From Nocardia aurea (GTDB lineage: Bacteria; Actinomycetota; Actinomycetes; Mycobacteriales; Mycobacteriaceae), in assembly GCF_003123685.1 (NCBI RefSeq), contig NZ_QCYJ01000099.1, positions 153,109 through 217,108 on the forward strand: DNA of 64,000 bases. The letters run 5' to 3'. Position numbers and translations under genes: made by a program. Each line of letters starts with the position of its first letter. The first letter of the stretch is position 1. Below the pieces are notes generated by a model, which was not told the DNA's origin, made no database searches, and saw nothing but the letters and a program-made list of their open reading frames with translations. Shown here piece after piece: positions 52,142-60,558 of this stretch.

Positions 52142-55042
52142 CTACGCGAGTTCTTCCTCACCGCTTGCGGCCGACTTCGGCGCGGCGTCGACATCGCCGA
52201 TCCGATATTCGGCCGCCGCCTCGAGCACCGTGGACTGGTCGATCCTGCCCACCCGGGCCAGACCTTCCAGCGCCGCGAGCGCGATCGACTGCGCGTCGAC
52301 GTTGAACACCCGCCGCGCCGCCGCCCTGGTATCGGAGAAGCCGAACCCGTCGGTGCCGAGGGTGGTGAAATCACCGGGTACCCACTTGCGTACCTGATCC
52401 GGCACCGCGCGCATCCAGTCGGTCGCGGCGATGTAGGGACCGTCGACCCGCGACAGCGCCTCGGTGACGTAGGGCACGCCGACCTCCGCGCTCGGATCAC
52501 GCAGTGCCGCGATCTCCTTGGCGAGCGCCTCCTTGCGGAGTTCACCCCACGAGGTCACCGACCACACATCGGCCTGCACACCCCACCGCTGTGCGAGCAA
52601 CGCCTGGGCGCGCAGACCGTCGGGCACGGTGACGCCGGAGACCAGGATCTGCGCGCGCACGTCACCGGCCTCCCCCGCCTTGTACAGGTAGATGCCCTTG
52701 AGCAGACCCGCGATATCGAGACCTTCCGGCTCGGCGGGCTGCTGGTAGGGCTCGTTGTAGAGGGTGATGTAGTAGAAGATGTCCTCGCCGCCGAAGGTGT
52801 CCTCGGCGCGACGAACCGTCTCTGTACCCGGCAGCGCCGTCTGCGCCGACGGCTTCGGCACTCCGCCGCCGTACATCCGGCGCAGGCCGTCGCGCACGAT
52901 ATGGGCGAGTTCGAAGGCGAAGGCCGGATCGTAGGTGACCACGGCGGGATTACTCGACGCGAGCAACAGCGAATGGCCGTCGTTGTGCTGCAATCCCTCA
53001 CCGGTCAAGGTGGTTCGCCCGGCGGTTGCTCCGAGTACGAATCCGCGGGCGAGCTGATCCGCCGCCGCCCACAGTCCGTCACCGGTGCGCTGGAAACCGA
53101 ACATCGAGTAGAAGATGTAGAGCGGGATCATCGGCTCGCCGTGGGTGGCGTACGAGGTGCCCACCGCGGTGAACGACGCGGTCGATCCGGCCTCGTTGAT
53201 GCCCTCGTGCAGGATCTGACCGGTGGTGCTCTCTTTGTAGGCAAGCATCAATTCCGCGTCGACCGATGTGTACAACTGGCCGTTGCGGTTGTAGATCTTC
53301 AACGAAGGGAACCACGAGTCCATACCGAAGGTCCTGGCCTCGTCCGGGATGATCGGCACGATCCGCTTGCCGATCTCCTTGTCCCGCAGCAGTTCCTTCA
53401 TCAAGCGGACCAGCGCCATCGTGGTGGCGACATTCTGCTTGCCCGAACCCTTGCGCACCGAGCGATACGCCTCGTCGCCGGGAAGTTGCAGAGGCTTTGC
53501 CACGGAACGCCGTTCGGGCAGGAAACCGCCGAGCGCCTTGCGGCGATCCAGCATGTACTGGACCTCGCGGGTGTCGATGCCGGGATGATAGTACGGCGGC
53601 AGGTACGGATCCTTCTCCAACTCCGCGTCGGTGATCGGGATCCGTTGCAGATCGCGGAAGTCCTTGAGGTCCTGCAACGTCAGCTTCTTCATCTGATGGG
53701 TGGCGTTGCGGCCCTCGAAATGCTTGCCGAGGGTATAGCCCTTGATGGTCTTGGCCAGGATGACCGTCGGCTGACCCTTGTGGGCCATCGCCGCGGCGTA
53801 GGCGGCGTAGACCTTGCGGTAGTCGTGGCCGCCGCGCTTGAGGTTCCAGATCTCCGGATTCGACAGATCCTGCACCAGCGCCTTGGTCCTCGGATCGCGA
53901 CCGAAGAAGTGGTCGCGCACGTAGGCGCCGTCGTTGGCCTTGTAGGTCTGGAAATCACCGTCGGGCGTGGTGTTCATCAGATTCACCAGCGCGCCGTCGC
54001 GATCCGCGCCGAGCAGCGCGTCCCACTCGCGACCCCAGATCACCTTGATGACATTCCAGCCCGCGCCGCGGAAGAACGACTCGAGTTCCTGGATGATCTT
54101 GCCGTTGCCGCGCACCGGGCCGTCGAGACGCTGCAAATTGCAGTTGACGACGAAGGTCAGATTGTCCAGCCCCTCCATCGCCGCGACGTGTGCGAGACCG
54201 CGCGACTCCGGCTCGTCCATCTCGCCGTCGCCGAGGAACGCCCACACGTGCTGATCGGAGGTGTCCTTGATACCGCGATCGTGCAGGTAGTGGTTGAACC
54301 TGGCCTGATAGATGGCGTTCATCGGGCCGAGACCCATGGAGACGGTCGGGAATTCCCAGAAGTTGTTCAGCAGCCGGGGATGCGGATACGACGGCAGACC
54401 GTGTCCGGGGCCGCCGTGGCTGTACTCCTGACGGAACCCGTCCATCTGGCTCTCGCTGAGCCTGCCCTCGAGGAAGGCGCGGGCGTAGATGCCGGGCGAG
54501 GCGTGACCCTGGATGAAGATCGAGTCACCGCCGCCGGAATGATCCTTCCCGCGGAAGAAGTGGTTGAAGCCGACCTCGTAGAGCGCCGCCGAGGACGCGT
54601 AGGTCGAGATGTGCCCGCCGACACCGATGCCGGGACGCTGTGCGCGATGCACCATGATCGCGGCGTTCCAGCGAATCCAGGCGCGGAACCGACGCTCCAC
54701 CTCTTCGTCGCCGGGAAACCACGGCTCGTTCTCGGTGGGAATGGTGTTCACATAATCGGTGGAAGTCAACGCGGGAATGGAGACCCGGCGCTCACCCGCG
54801 CGCTCCAACAATCGGAGCATCAGGTAGCGCGCGCGGCCCGGACCTTCCCGGTCGAGCATCTCGTCGAATGATTCGAGCCATTCGCTGGTTTCTTCCGGGT
54901 CGATATCCGGCAGGTAGGACGCCACCCCCTCGCGGATCACCCTCACCCGGCCTGCCGGCTGTGCGTGCGACCCGTTCGGGGCGGAGACGGTGTCGGGACC
55001 AGCGGGTTTCGCCGGAACGGACGAGTGGATCACGTCTGTCAA
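52142..55042 (-). CDS. aceE: Pyruvate dehydrogenase E1 component, homodimeric
   Basis: Thiamine-diphosphate E1 subunit oxidatively decarboxylating pyruvate. The 966-residue length and sequence correspond to the AceE type: GHISTYASSAALYEVGFNHF, HGGPGHGLPSYPHPRLL, FLGDGEMDEPESRG (TPP-Mg motif GDG), GAGWNVIKVIWG and YHPGIDTREVQYMLDRRKALGG. TTG 55042 is chosen since GAGGAG lies 5 bases upstream; an in-frame TTG 27 bases earlier would add 9 residues. A GTG three codons downstream has poorer spacing. The gene heads the aceE-mabR operon and is divergent from a lipoprotein gene. Confidence 0.96.
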   Translation of the reverse strand: MTDVIHSSVPAKPAGPDTVSAPNGSHAQPAGRVRVIREGVASYLPDIDPEETSEWLESFDEMLDREGPGRARYLMLRLLERAGERRVSIPALTSTDYVNTIPTENEPWFPGDEEVERRFRAWIRWNAAIMVHRAQRPGIGVGGHISTYASSAALYEVGFNHFFRGKDHSGGGDSIFIQGHASPGIYARAFLEGRLSESQMDGFRQEYSHGGPGHGLPSYPHPRLLNNFWEFPTVSMGLGPMNAIYQARFNHYLHDRGIKDTSDQHVWAFLGDGEMDEPESRGLAHVAAMEGLDNLTFVVNCNLQRLDGPVRGNGKIIQELESFFRGAGWNVIKVIWGREWDALLGADRDGALVNLMNTTPDGDFQTYKANDGAYVRDHFFGRDPRTKALVQDLSNPEIWNLKRGGHDYRKVYAAYAAAMAHKGQPTVILAKTIKGYTLGKHFEGRNATHQMKKLTLQDLKDFRDLQRIPITDAELEKDPYLPPYYHPGIDTREVQYMLDRRKALGGFLPERRSVAKPLQLPGDEAYRSVRKGSGKQNVATTMALVRLMKELLRDKEIGKRIVPIIPDEARTFGMDSWFPSLKIYNRNGQLYTSVDAELMLAYKESTTGQILHEGINEAGSTASFTAVGTSYATHGEPMIPLYIFYSMFGFQRTGDGLWAAADQLARGFVLGATAGRTTLTGEGLQHNDGHSLLLASSNPAVVTYDPAFAFELAHIVRDGLRRMYGGGVPKPSAQTALPGTETVRRAEDTFGGEDIFYYITLYNEPYQQPAEPEGLDIAGLLKGIYLYKAGEAGDVRAQILVSGVTVPDGLRAQALLAQRWGVQADVWSVTSWGELRKEALAKEIAALRDPSAEVGVPYVTEALSRVDGPYIAATDWMRAVPDQVRKWVPGDFTTLGTDGFGFSDTRAAARRVFNVDAQSIALAALEGLARVGRIDQSTVLEAAAEYRIGDVDAAPKSAASGEEELA

Positions 55043-55325
55043 GTCTGCTCCTCGTACAGGGGTGGACAAGCTGATGGCTTCTATTTCCCCGGGCGGAGCG
55101 CTGGTTGGCGGACCACCCGTTACGAAAGTCCGGGCGCACCTTCCATCCTTGCCGACGGTGCGTCCCAGGTCATCATGTCAGCAGCGAATCCAGTACGGTT
55201 TCCTCGGCAAAGGGTTACCCGGTAGTTTTTCCGGCGCGGGCCGGTTTCGGCACCCCACGAGCCACCCGAGCACGAACTGTTCGATGCGAATCTCGATGCG
55301 AATACAGAGCAAGAGCGGGAGGACG

Positions 55326-55883
55326 ATGAAGGTGCTCGACCCACGCCGATTCGGATTGGTGTGTGCTGCCGCGGCGGTCGTCGCCGGGCTCACGGTCGCC
55401 GGATGCGCGGAAACGTTGGAGGGAACCGCCACTCCGAACGCCGCGGAACTCTCCTCCTACAAGACCGAAGCAGCCGCATCCTCCGCGGCGGCGACCTCGT
55501 CGCGGCGGGCGGCAGCGCAGGCCCAGGCCGTCAGCGAGAACTGCGCGCAGTTCCCGACCACATCCGGCCTCGGGGTGAAGGCGTACAACGACTTCGTCGA
55601 CGCGCACGACTCCAATGCGCCAGACTACGCCGCCAAACGCGATGCCGCCTCCACGACGCTGGAGGACGCCGCGACGAAGGTCGAGGCCGGAGTGACGGCC
55701 GCGGCGGGCGCGTTGCCCGATGATCTTGCCGCGAAATTCTCCGAGTACGTCACAGCGGCCAGGGCGCTCGCCGCCGAAACCCGTCGAATGACCTATACGG
55801 CGCAGGTAGGGCCCCTGAACGACGCCAGCAAACGCGTCAACGACGCCAGGAACGCGGTCCGGGAAACGTGCCCGAAACGCTGA
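55326..55883 (+). CDS. Exported lipoprotein, Rv2240c-like position
   Basis: The 185-residue product has a signal with lipobox VAGC (near residue 27) and an Ala/Ser-rich helical region ending in a Cys pair domain (NCAQF near residue 75 and RETCPKR at the end). The mature region looks like a four-helix bundle. It occupies the place of Rv2240c beside aceE, which is an exported protein of unknown function. ATG 55326 follows GGGAGGACG by a short gap. Read divergently from aceE across 283 bases. Confidence 0.75.
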   Translation: MKVLDPRRFGLVCAAAAVVAGLTVAGCAETLEGTATPNAAELSSYKTEAAASSAAATSSRRAAAQAQAVSENCAQFPTTSGLGVKAYNDFVDAHDSNAPDYAAKRDAASTTLEDAATKVEAGVTAAAGALPDDLAAKFSEYVTAARALAAETRRMTYTAQVGPLNDASKRVNDARNAVRETCPKR

Positions 55884-56000
55884 AATTTCGTACCGGTCGC
55901 GCGACATTCGGAGGGTATTTCGTCCGATCAGCTTGCGCTCGGGCCGATAACCATGTTCGCTTGCAACTACCTACTGTCGGGAGTTGAGGAGGACACCACC

Positions 56001-56423
56001 GTGGTCGCCGCGGCGGACGCGCAGAACTACGCTCAGAAGCTTGGCATTACACACGGCATGGTTGTCCAGGAACTGGGCTGGGACGAGGACACTGACGACG
56101 ACCTGCGGGCCGATGTCGAAGACGCCAGTGGCGGTGAAATGGTGGACGAGGACTCCGATGAAGTCGTCGACGCCGTACTGCTCTGGTGGCGAGAGGGAGA
56201 CGGCGATCTGGCCGACGAGCTGATGGAAGTCATCAGCCCGCTGGCGGACGACGGATTCATCTGGGTTCTCACCCCCAAGACCGGTCAGCCTGGCCATGTC
56301 GATCCGAGCGAGATCGCCGAAGCCGCGCCCACGGCGGGCCTGACGCAGACTTCTGCGATCAGCCTCGGCGCTTGGGCCGGAAGCCGATTGGTACAACCCA
56401 AGGCTCCTTCGAAGCAACGCTGA
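56001..56423 (+). CDS. DUF3052 family protein
   Basis: GTG 56001 follows GAGGAGG by 8 bases. The 140-residue acidic protein has the DUF3052 pattern: AQKLGITHGMVVQELGWDEDTDDDLRADVE, VDAVLLWWREGDGDLADELM, ADDGFIWVLTPKTGQPGHVDPSEIAEAAPTAGL. The M. tuberculosis counterpart is Rv2239c, at the same place next to ahpE. The function is unknown; the Asp/Glu-rich N-terminus and conserved W/K/P segment suggest a nucleotide- or protein-binding module. It ends 73 bases before ahpE. Confidence 0.9.
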   Translation: MVAAADAQNYAQKLGITHGMVVQELGWDEDTDDDLRADVEDASGGEMVDEDSDEVVDAVLLWWREGDGDLADELMEVISPLADDGFIWVLTPKTGQPGHVDPSEIAEAAPTAGLTQTSAISLGAWAGSRLVQPKAPSKQR

Positions 56424-56496
56424 CCCTTTCGCTATGGTTTCCGCCGGGTGGCGCATCACCACCCGGTGGAGACCCGACACGATGGAGGATTCGCGT

Positions 56497-56961
56497 ATGC
56501 CGCTCGAAGTTGGCACTGTCGCGCCGGATTTCACGCTCAAGGATCAGAACAACCAGGAAGTCTCACTGTCGGACTTCCGGGGCAAGAAGAACGTGCTCAT
56601 CGTCTTCTACCCGCTCGCCTTCACCGGCATCTGCCAGGGGGAACTCTGCAAGGTGCGAGACGAGCTGCCCAAATTCCAGAACGACGACGCGGAAATCCTC
56701 GCGATCTCCGTCGGCCCGCCGCCCACCCACAAGATCTGGGCCGCCGAACAGGGCTACACCTTCCCCCTGCTGTCCGATTTCTGGCCGCACGGCGCCATCG
56801 CCCAGGCCTACGGCGTCTTCAACGAGAAAACCGGCTTCCCCAACCGCGGCACCTTCGTCGTGGACAAGGACGGCACGGTCCGTTTCGCGGAGATGAACGG
56901 TCCCGGAGAGGCCCGTGACCAGGCGGCTTGGGAGAAAGCGCTCGCCGCGCTAGATTCATAA
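56497..56961 (+). CDS. ahpE: AhpE-type one-Cys peroxiredoxin
   Basis: Peroxiredoxin reducing hydroperoxides and peroxynitrite. The 154-residue length and the active-site stretch VFYPLAFTGICQGELC, with peroxidatic Cys 46 and a Thr/Arg environment, match M. tuberculosis AhpE (Rv2238c). Further landmarks: PLLSDFWPHGAIAQAYGVF and FVVDKDGTVRF. Cys 51 follows in the same helix as in AhpE. ATG 56497 has GGAGG 8 bases upstream; the earlier frame extension is not conserved. Confidence 0.95.
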   Translation: MPLEVGTVAPDFTLKDQNNQEVSLSDFRGKKNVLIVFYPLAFTGICQGELCKVRDELPKFQNDDAEILAISVGPPPTHKIWAAEQGYTFPLLSDFWPHGAIAQAYGVFNEKTGFPNRGTFVVDKDGTVRFAEMNGPGEARDQAAWEKALAALDS

Positions 56962-56991
56962 GCCGCACCGTCGGTAGCACCGACGGAGTGC

Positions 56992-57063
56992 GGGCGTATA
57001 GCTCAGCGGTAGAGCACTGGTTTTACACACCAGCGGTCGGGGGTTCGATCCCCTCTGCGCCCA
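56992..57063 (+). tRNA. tRNA-Val (UAC anticodon)
   Basis: A complete cloverleaf of 72 bases: acceptor GGGCGTA with TGCGCCC (one G-T pair), D-arm GCTC/GAGC, anticodon stem CTGGT/ACCAG with loop TTTACAC giving anticodon TAC for GTA codons, and T-arm with TTCGATC. CCA is not encoded. It follows ahpE by 30 bases and marks the edge beyond which the sequence turns repeat-rich. No copy of its 3' end appears further on in the window. Confidence 0.96.
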
Positions 57064-57221
57064 CCGAGAACATGCGGGTAGACGGCAAGTCTTGCCCCCG
57101 GCGATCGCCCCACACCTCCTTCTATGGGGCAAACGTGGGGCCACATGTCACCTGTCATTCGGCCTTCGTGCTCGACCACTGTTGATCGTGGCAGGGTTGG
57201 GGACTCTTCGACGGATCCGAG

Positions 57222-58244
57222 TCAGTGATCGACCGACCCGTGGACGAAGACCTCCACCTCGGCCGTCGCGGCGAGTGCGATGAACCGCTCCAGTTCGCCT
57301 TCGGGCAGGAAACCCAGCACCAGTCCGTCCTCGCCACAGAAGACGCCTATCAACGCGGTGCCGATCGCGCGGCAGTGATCGCCCAGCGACCGGAGGTAGG
57401 TCTGGAGATCTGTCGCGGTATTCCCGGCGTCCTCGATACCACCGTCGTGCCACTTCCGGATCAACTCTTCCGGGCAGGCGGGCAGCAGCGTCAGGTAGCC
57501 ACGAATCGCTTCGGGATCGGCGAGCACGGGATGGAAGTGGGCGAAACCACCGGCGACGCCGTCGAGCAGAGCCTCGATCAGCGCGTCCTCGGGATCGAAC
57601 GCCGACCACGACGCGTTCTCGAGGACGCACTCCAATCTGCCACGGGCCTTCTCGACATCGGGCGCCAGGAGTTCGACCAGGTCGATGAGCGCCGCCCGTT
57701 GCGCCGCGCCGATGTGCCCGGTCCGGAACCTCTCGGCGGGCCCGGGAAGGAAGTCGACGACCACGACATATTCTCGCGAGTAGCTGTCGAGGTCGTCCAC
57801 CAGCCAGCTTTCCTCGGGCCGGATTCGGTGAAACCTGAACGTGCCGTTGGTTTCGCCGGTCGAGATAATGCATCGCAGCGGAATCGGCGCGCTCAGTTCA
57901 CCGGCCAGTCGCCCGACCTCCCGAGCCAGTGCGACTCCTTGTCGGAGCAGAGTTCGCTGTGCGTCGACACCGATGATCGGCCCATCGGGATACGCACGCT
58001 CTACGGGTACGAAATCTTCGAGGTGGAGCTTGGTTTCGAAGCATTCCCACCCGGTGAGATCGAACTGTCTCCCGGGTGCGTCGTCGGCGTACGCGGGGAC
58101 CGGCGCCCAGCACACCACCTCGCCACGGCATGCGATTCCACCGTCGACCCAGGTGGTCCGCAAGCCGGATACCAATTCCTCGTCCGGATCGAGACCACCG
58201 AAGCCGTTCCGCAGACCGAGCAATCTCGCCGCTCGGTCGTTCAT
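57222..58244 (-). CDS. Hypothetical protein of unknown family
   Basis: The 340-residue protein has no domain I recognise. It contains a moderately conserved-looking core with WVDGGIACRGEVVCWAPVPA, ETKLHLEDFVPVERAYPDG, SREYVVVVDFLPG and a helical C-terminal half ending LAATAEVEVFVHGSVDH. It is acidic, without signal peptide or membrane helices. The frame is open to 58598, but ATG 58244 (or GTG 58250) begins normal-looking sequence; the added 118 codons lie over degenerate repeats. It lies 160 bases beyond tRNA-Val, so it may have come by insertion. Confidence 0.65.
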   Translation of the reverse strand: MNDRAARLLGLRNGFGGLDPDEELVSGLRTTWVDGGIACRGEVVCWAPVPAYADDAPGRQFDLTGWECFETKLHLEDFVPVERAYPDGPIIGVDAQRTLLRQGVALAREVGRLAGELSAPIPLRCIISTGETNGTFRFHRIRPEESWLVDDLDSYSREYVVVVDFLPGPAERFRTGHIGAAQRAALIDLVELLAPDVEKARGRLECVLENASWSAFDPEDALIEALLDGVAGGFAHFHPVLADPEAIRGYLTLLPACPEELIRKWHDGGIEDAGNTATDLQTYLRSLGDHCRAIGTALIGVFCGEDGLVLGFLPEGELERFIALAATAEVEVFVHGSVDH

Positions 58245-58474
58245 CGTCACCGTGAGCACGACCAAAGCTATCGCTCCTACCGACGCGTGGTCGTGCGCAT
58301 TTGCTTCTCGACATCCGTCACGCACAGCCCTCGGTGCCGCGAGACCCGAGTGGGTTTCGACGTGCACGAGTCCGTGTGGTCGCGCGACACACCCTCTCCA
58401 GATCCCTGACGCGATGCGGCGGACGACGCGGTTCCCGTGCACCCACCTTCGGCCGCGGAAACACCGCCCGGCGG

Positions 58475-58885
58475 GATTCGGATGGGCAGCCCAGCTCACA
58501 GATCGGCGATCCTGACGACGCGGTGCGTGTCCACACTCCACCGCGGAATCACCTACGGTCAGGGACGCGGTCATCGACAACCTGGCTCGCAGGTTCACGA
58601 CGCGGACGAGGCCGTGCAGTTCACATTCGGCCGCGAATCACCGACCCACAGATTCCGACCATCGACAGCTCCACTCGCAGGCTCGTGATTTGGACGAGGC
58701 TGTGCATGTTCATATTCCGCCTCGAAATCACGGCCCTCGAGAACTCGGATCATCGACACCCTGGCTCGCAGTTCACGACGCGGACGATGTGGTGCGCGTT
58801 CACATCCGCCGTGAATCACCGGCCCTCAGCATTCGGATCATCGACGGCCCCGCTCACCGATTCGTGGTCCTGACGACGCTCGGGC
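58475..58885. repeat. Degenerate ~90-bp tandem repeat, about 4.5 units
   Basis: Units align at the GTGC anchors 58523, 58614, 58702 and 58792 (spacing 91, 88 and 90), each with a core of the type ACGACGCGGACGA...GTGC, TCACATTC, CCGNGAATCAC, CGGATCATCGAC and CTGGCTCGCAG; a partial fifth copy ends near 58885. Spacing is not a multiple of three and stops occur in all frames, so it is unlikely to be one coding sequence. The fifth unit overlaps the 3' end of the small membrane ORF. Confidence 0.8.
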
Positions 58886-58950
58886 CAGACGAGGGTGGCC
58901 ACGAGCACCACCGACGGCACGCTGATCGCCGTGACGAACCCCGCTGTCAC
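58816..58950 (-). CDS. Small single-helix membrane protein
   Basis: GTG 58950 (or 58962) starts a 44-48-residue product with one clear membrane helix (FVTAISVPSVVLVATLVW), then PERRQDHE and an acidic tail ending GAVDDPNAEGR. A GGGGAG stretch is upstream at 58965-58970. The last 70 bases of the gene are part of the 90-bp repeat family, as though the gene's 3' end had been repeatedly duplicated downstream. The function is unknown. Confidence 0.4.
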   Translation of the reverse strand: MTAGFVTAISVPSVVLVATLVWPERRQDHESVSGAVDDPNAEGR

Positions 58951-59184
58951 CCAGCCGCTCACCTCTCCCCCACTCCGTCGGCCCGTGAGCACGGCCCGTC
59001 CTCGAGACCTACGGCGACCGGTGACGAGACGACGGCCGTCGCCCGGTATGCGGCATACACGAATCGCATGACCCTCCTGACCCTCGGTGACCGAATTCGG
59101 CGATAGATCAGAGTTGGACGCGACTACCGCACAATCGGTTCCATCCGATCCGAGCGACCTGTTGTCCGTCGCCGTGATTGCGGC

Positions 59185-59465
59185 GTATCCACCGCGACAT
59201 GCACGGCACGTCCACCGCCACGTACTGTGCACGTCCACCGCGACGTGCACACAGCATGTCCACCGCGACATGCACGGCACGTCCACCGCGACGTGCGCGA
59301 AAGGTCCACCGCGACGTGCGCGACAGGTCCACCGCGACCCGTGCGACAGGTCCACCGCGACCCGTGCGACAGGTCCACCGCGCCCCGTGCTACAGGTCCA
59401 CCGCGACCCGTGCGACAGGTCCACCGCGACATGCGCAACGTATCCACCGCGACATGCGCGGGAAT
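59185..59465. repeat. 12-copy 23-bp tandem repeat
   Basis: The core TCCACCGCGAC occurs at 59188, 59211, 59234, 59259, 59282, 59305, 59328, 59351, 59374, 59397, 59420 and 59443: spacing exactly 23 except one of 25. Inside each unit a variable segment of the ACGTGCGCGACAGG type follows. All frames are open across it, since 23 is not a multiple of three and no stops occur in the unit, so protein predictions here are not trustworthy. Units 6-10 are nearly identical; the outer ones diverge. Confidence 0.95.
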
Positions 59466-59546
59466 CGGATCGAGGACCCCTGAGACATATGGTGTGCTCC
59501 GGAATCGTGGCGAGCGCCCCGTGTTCCAAAGGATGTGGGTTCAGGG

Positions 59547-59598
59547 CCCAGCCCGACCGATGTACCGCGCTCGGCGGCGGCACATCGGTCGGGCTGGG
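59547..59598. repeat. Perfect 17-bp inverted repeat with 18-base loop
   Basis: CCCAGCCCGACCGATGT (59547-59563) pairs fully with 59582-59598. No T tract follows on either side. It begins 80 bases after the tandem repeat array, in DNA without a convincing gene. A terminator, protein-binding cruciform or structured RNA are possible. Confidence 0.85.
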
Positions 59599-59858
59599 GG
59601 CGAGGATAGGCGGCGACAGAACGTCGTGGCCGATAACCTCGGTCATATCGGGCCGCGGGCCGGGGGCGGTCATGAAGGCGCAACCGGCCATCGATCGCGA
59701 CGAAATGGTCGGAAACGCGACGCGATGGCGGTCGCGGACCGCGAGGATCTACGCGGTGTAGGTATCGAGTCCTGCGGCGGACCCGCCGAGCAACTCGGTG
59801 AGTCGCGGCAGCAGGTCACCGAAGGCATCGATCCCGCCGACAGACGAGCGGACCGGGC

Positions 59859-60464
59859 CTACACGATTCGGTCCGAGGGCGATGATTCCGCCGAACTCGA
59901 TTCGACGCCGATACCGTCCAGAAGCAGATCCATCACGCGCGCGATCGCCGCGGTGGGTTCTTCGTCGGGCCGGGTGTAGATCTGCACCGTCATCAGGCGG
60001 GCGACATCGCCGGCGTCGACATCGGGACGTAGCGTCCCCTCGGCGTGGGCCCGCGTGACCAGATCGGTGATCGCGGCGACAACGGTTTCGCGCACCTCGG
60101 TCAGATGCGCATCACCGCGAATCCTGTTGTGCAACACCGGTTCCACCGACGAGGCGAACGCCCCGACCCCGGTCCTGGCGCATTCGTGCAGAAACCTTCG
60201 CAGAGCCGACCAGGCGTCGCGCTCCTCGCGGGCCGCCGTCGTGACACCCTCCGCCAGACCTGTCAGGTAGGCGTGCGAGGCGGCGGAGATCAGCGCTTCA
60301 CGGTCGGGGAAACGCCGGTACAGCGTGCCGACGCCGACGCGGGCGTGATCGGCGACCTCCTTCATGGACACGTCTATTCCCTTGTCCCGGAACAGGATCA
60401 AGGCCGACGCGACGATCTGGTCGCGGTTGCTGCGGGCATCGGCGCGCAGGCCATCGGCCGCCAT
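59859..60464 (-). CDS. TetR-family regulator of the adjacent monooxygenase
   Basis: The 201-residue protein has a TetR DNA-binding domain (RDQIVASALILFRDKGIDVS, MKEVADHARVGVGTLYRRFP, residues about 13-60) and a helical ligand domain of the TetR_C/SbtR type ending DLLLDGIGVESS. ATG 60464 follows GAGGAGG by 5 bases; an ATG 18 bases upstream is less likely. It is divergent from the FAD monooxygenase gene with two operators in the 94-base gap, the classic layout of a self-regulated repressor. Confidence 0.93.
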   Translation of the reverse strand: MAADGLRADARSNRDQIVASALILFRDKGIDVSMKEVADHARVGVGTLYRRFPDREALISAASHAYLTGLAEGVTTAAREERDAWSALRRFLHECARTGVGAFASSVEPVLHNRIRGDAHLTEVRETVVAAITDLVTRAHAEGTLRPDVDAGDVARLMTVQIYTRPDEEPTAAIARVMDLLLDGIGVESSSAESSPSDRIV

Positions 60465-60486
60465 CACTACCTCCTCGGGCACATAT

Positions 60487-60540
60487 GGACGAAATTCTTC
60501 CGCTTATGCTACCTTCGCCGTAACGGACGAAAATCGTCCG
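60487..60540. promoter_or_regulatory. Two operator-like palindromes between tetR and the monooxygenase gene
   Basis: Site 1: CGGACGA-AAA-TCGTCCG (60524-60540), a perfect 7-bp inverted repeat. Site 2: GGACGA-AAT-TCTTCC (60487-60501), an imperfect copy with one mismatched pair. Centres are 38 bases apart, one near each start. TATGCT (60505-60510) lies between. A TetR dimer is expected to bind both. Confidence 0.75.
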
Positions 60541-60558
60541 GTTATCGGAGGTAGGCAA

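Noticed and set aside
52049..54871. 940-codon plus-strand frame
   Set aside because: Antisense to aceE; no domain and shadow-type composition.
56992..58475. Integrative element using tRNA-Val as attachment site
   Set aside because: No integrase gene and no second copy of the tRNA 3' end were found in the window, so only the change of gene content supports it.
59185..59465. CRISPR array
   Set aside because: Period of 23 with an 11-base core leaves no room for spacers, the units are nearly identical throughout, and no cas gene is present.
58816..59691. 291-codon minus-strand frame through the 23-bp repeats
   Set aside because: The frame is open only because the repeat unit lacks stops in all frames; only its last 44-48 codons look like a protein, and those are listed separately.
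59227..59979. 250-codon plus-strand frame
   Set aside because: Low-complexity translation of the 23-bp repeat followed by antisense of the TetR gene.
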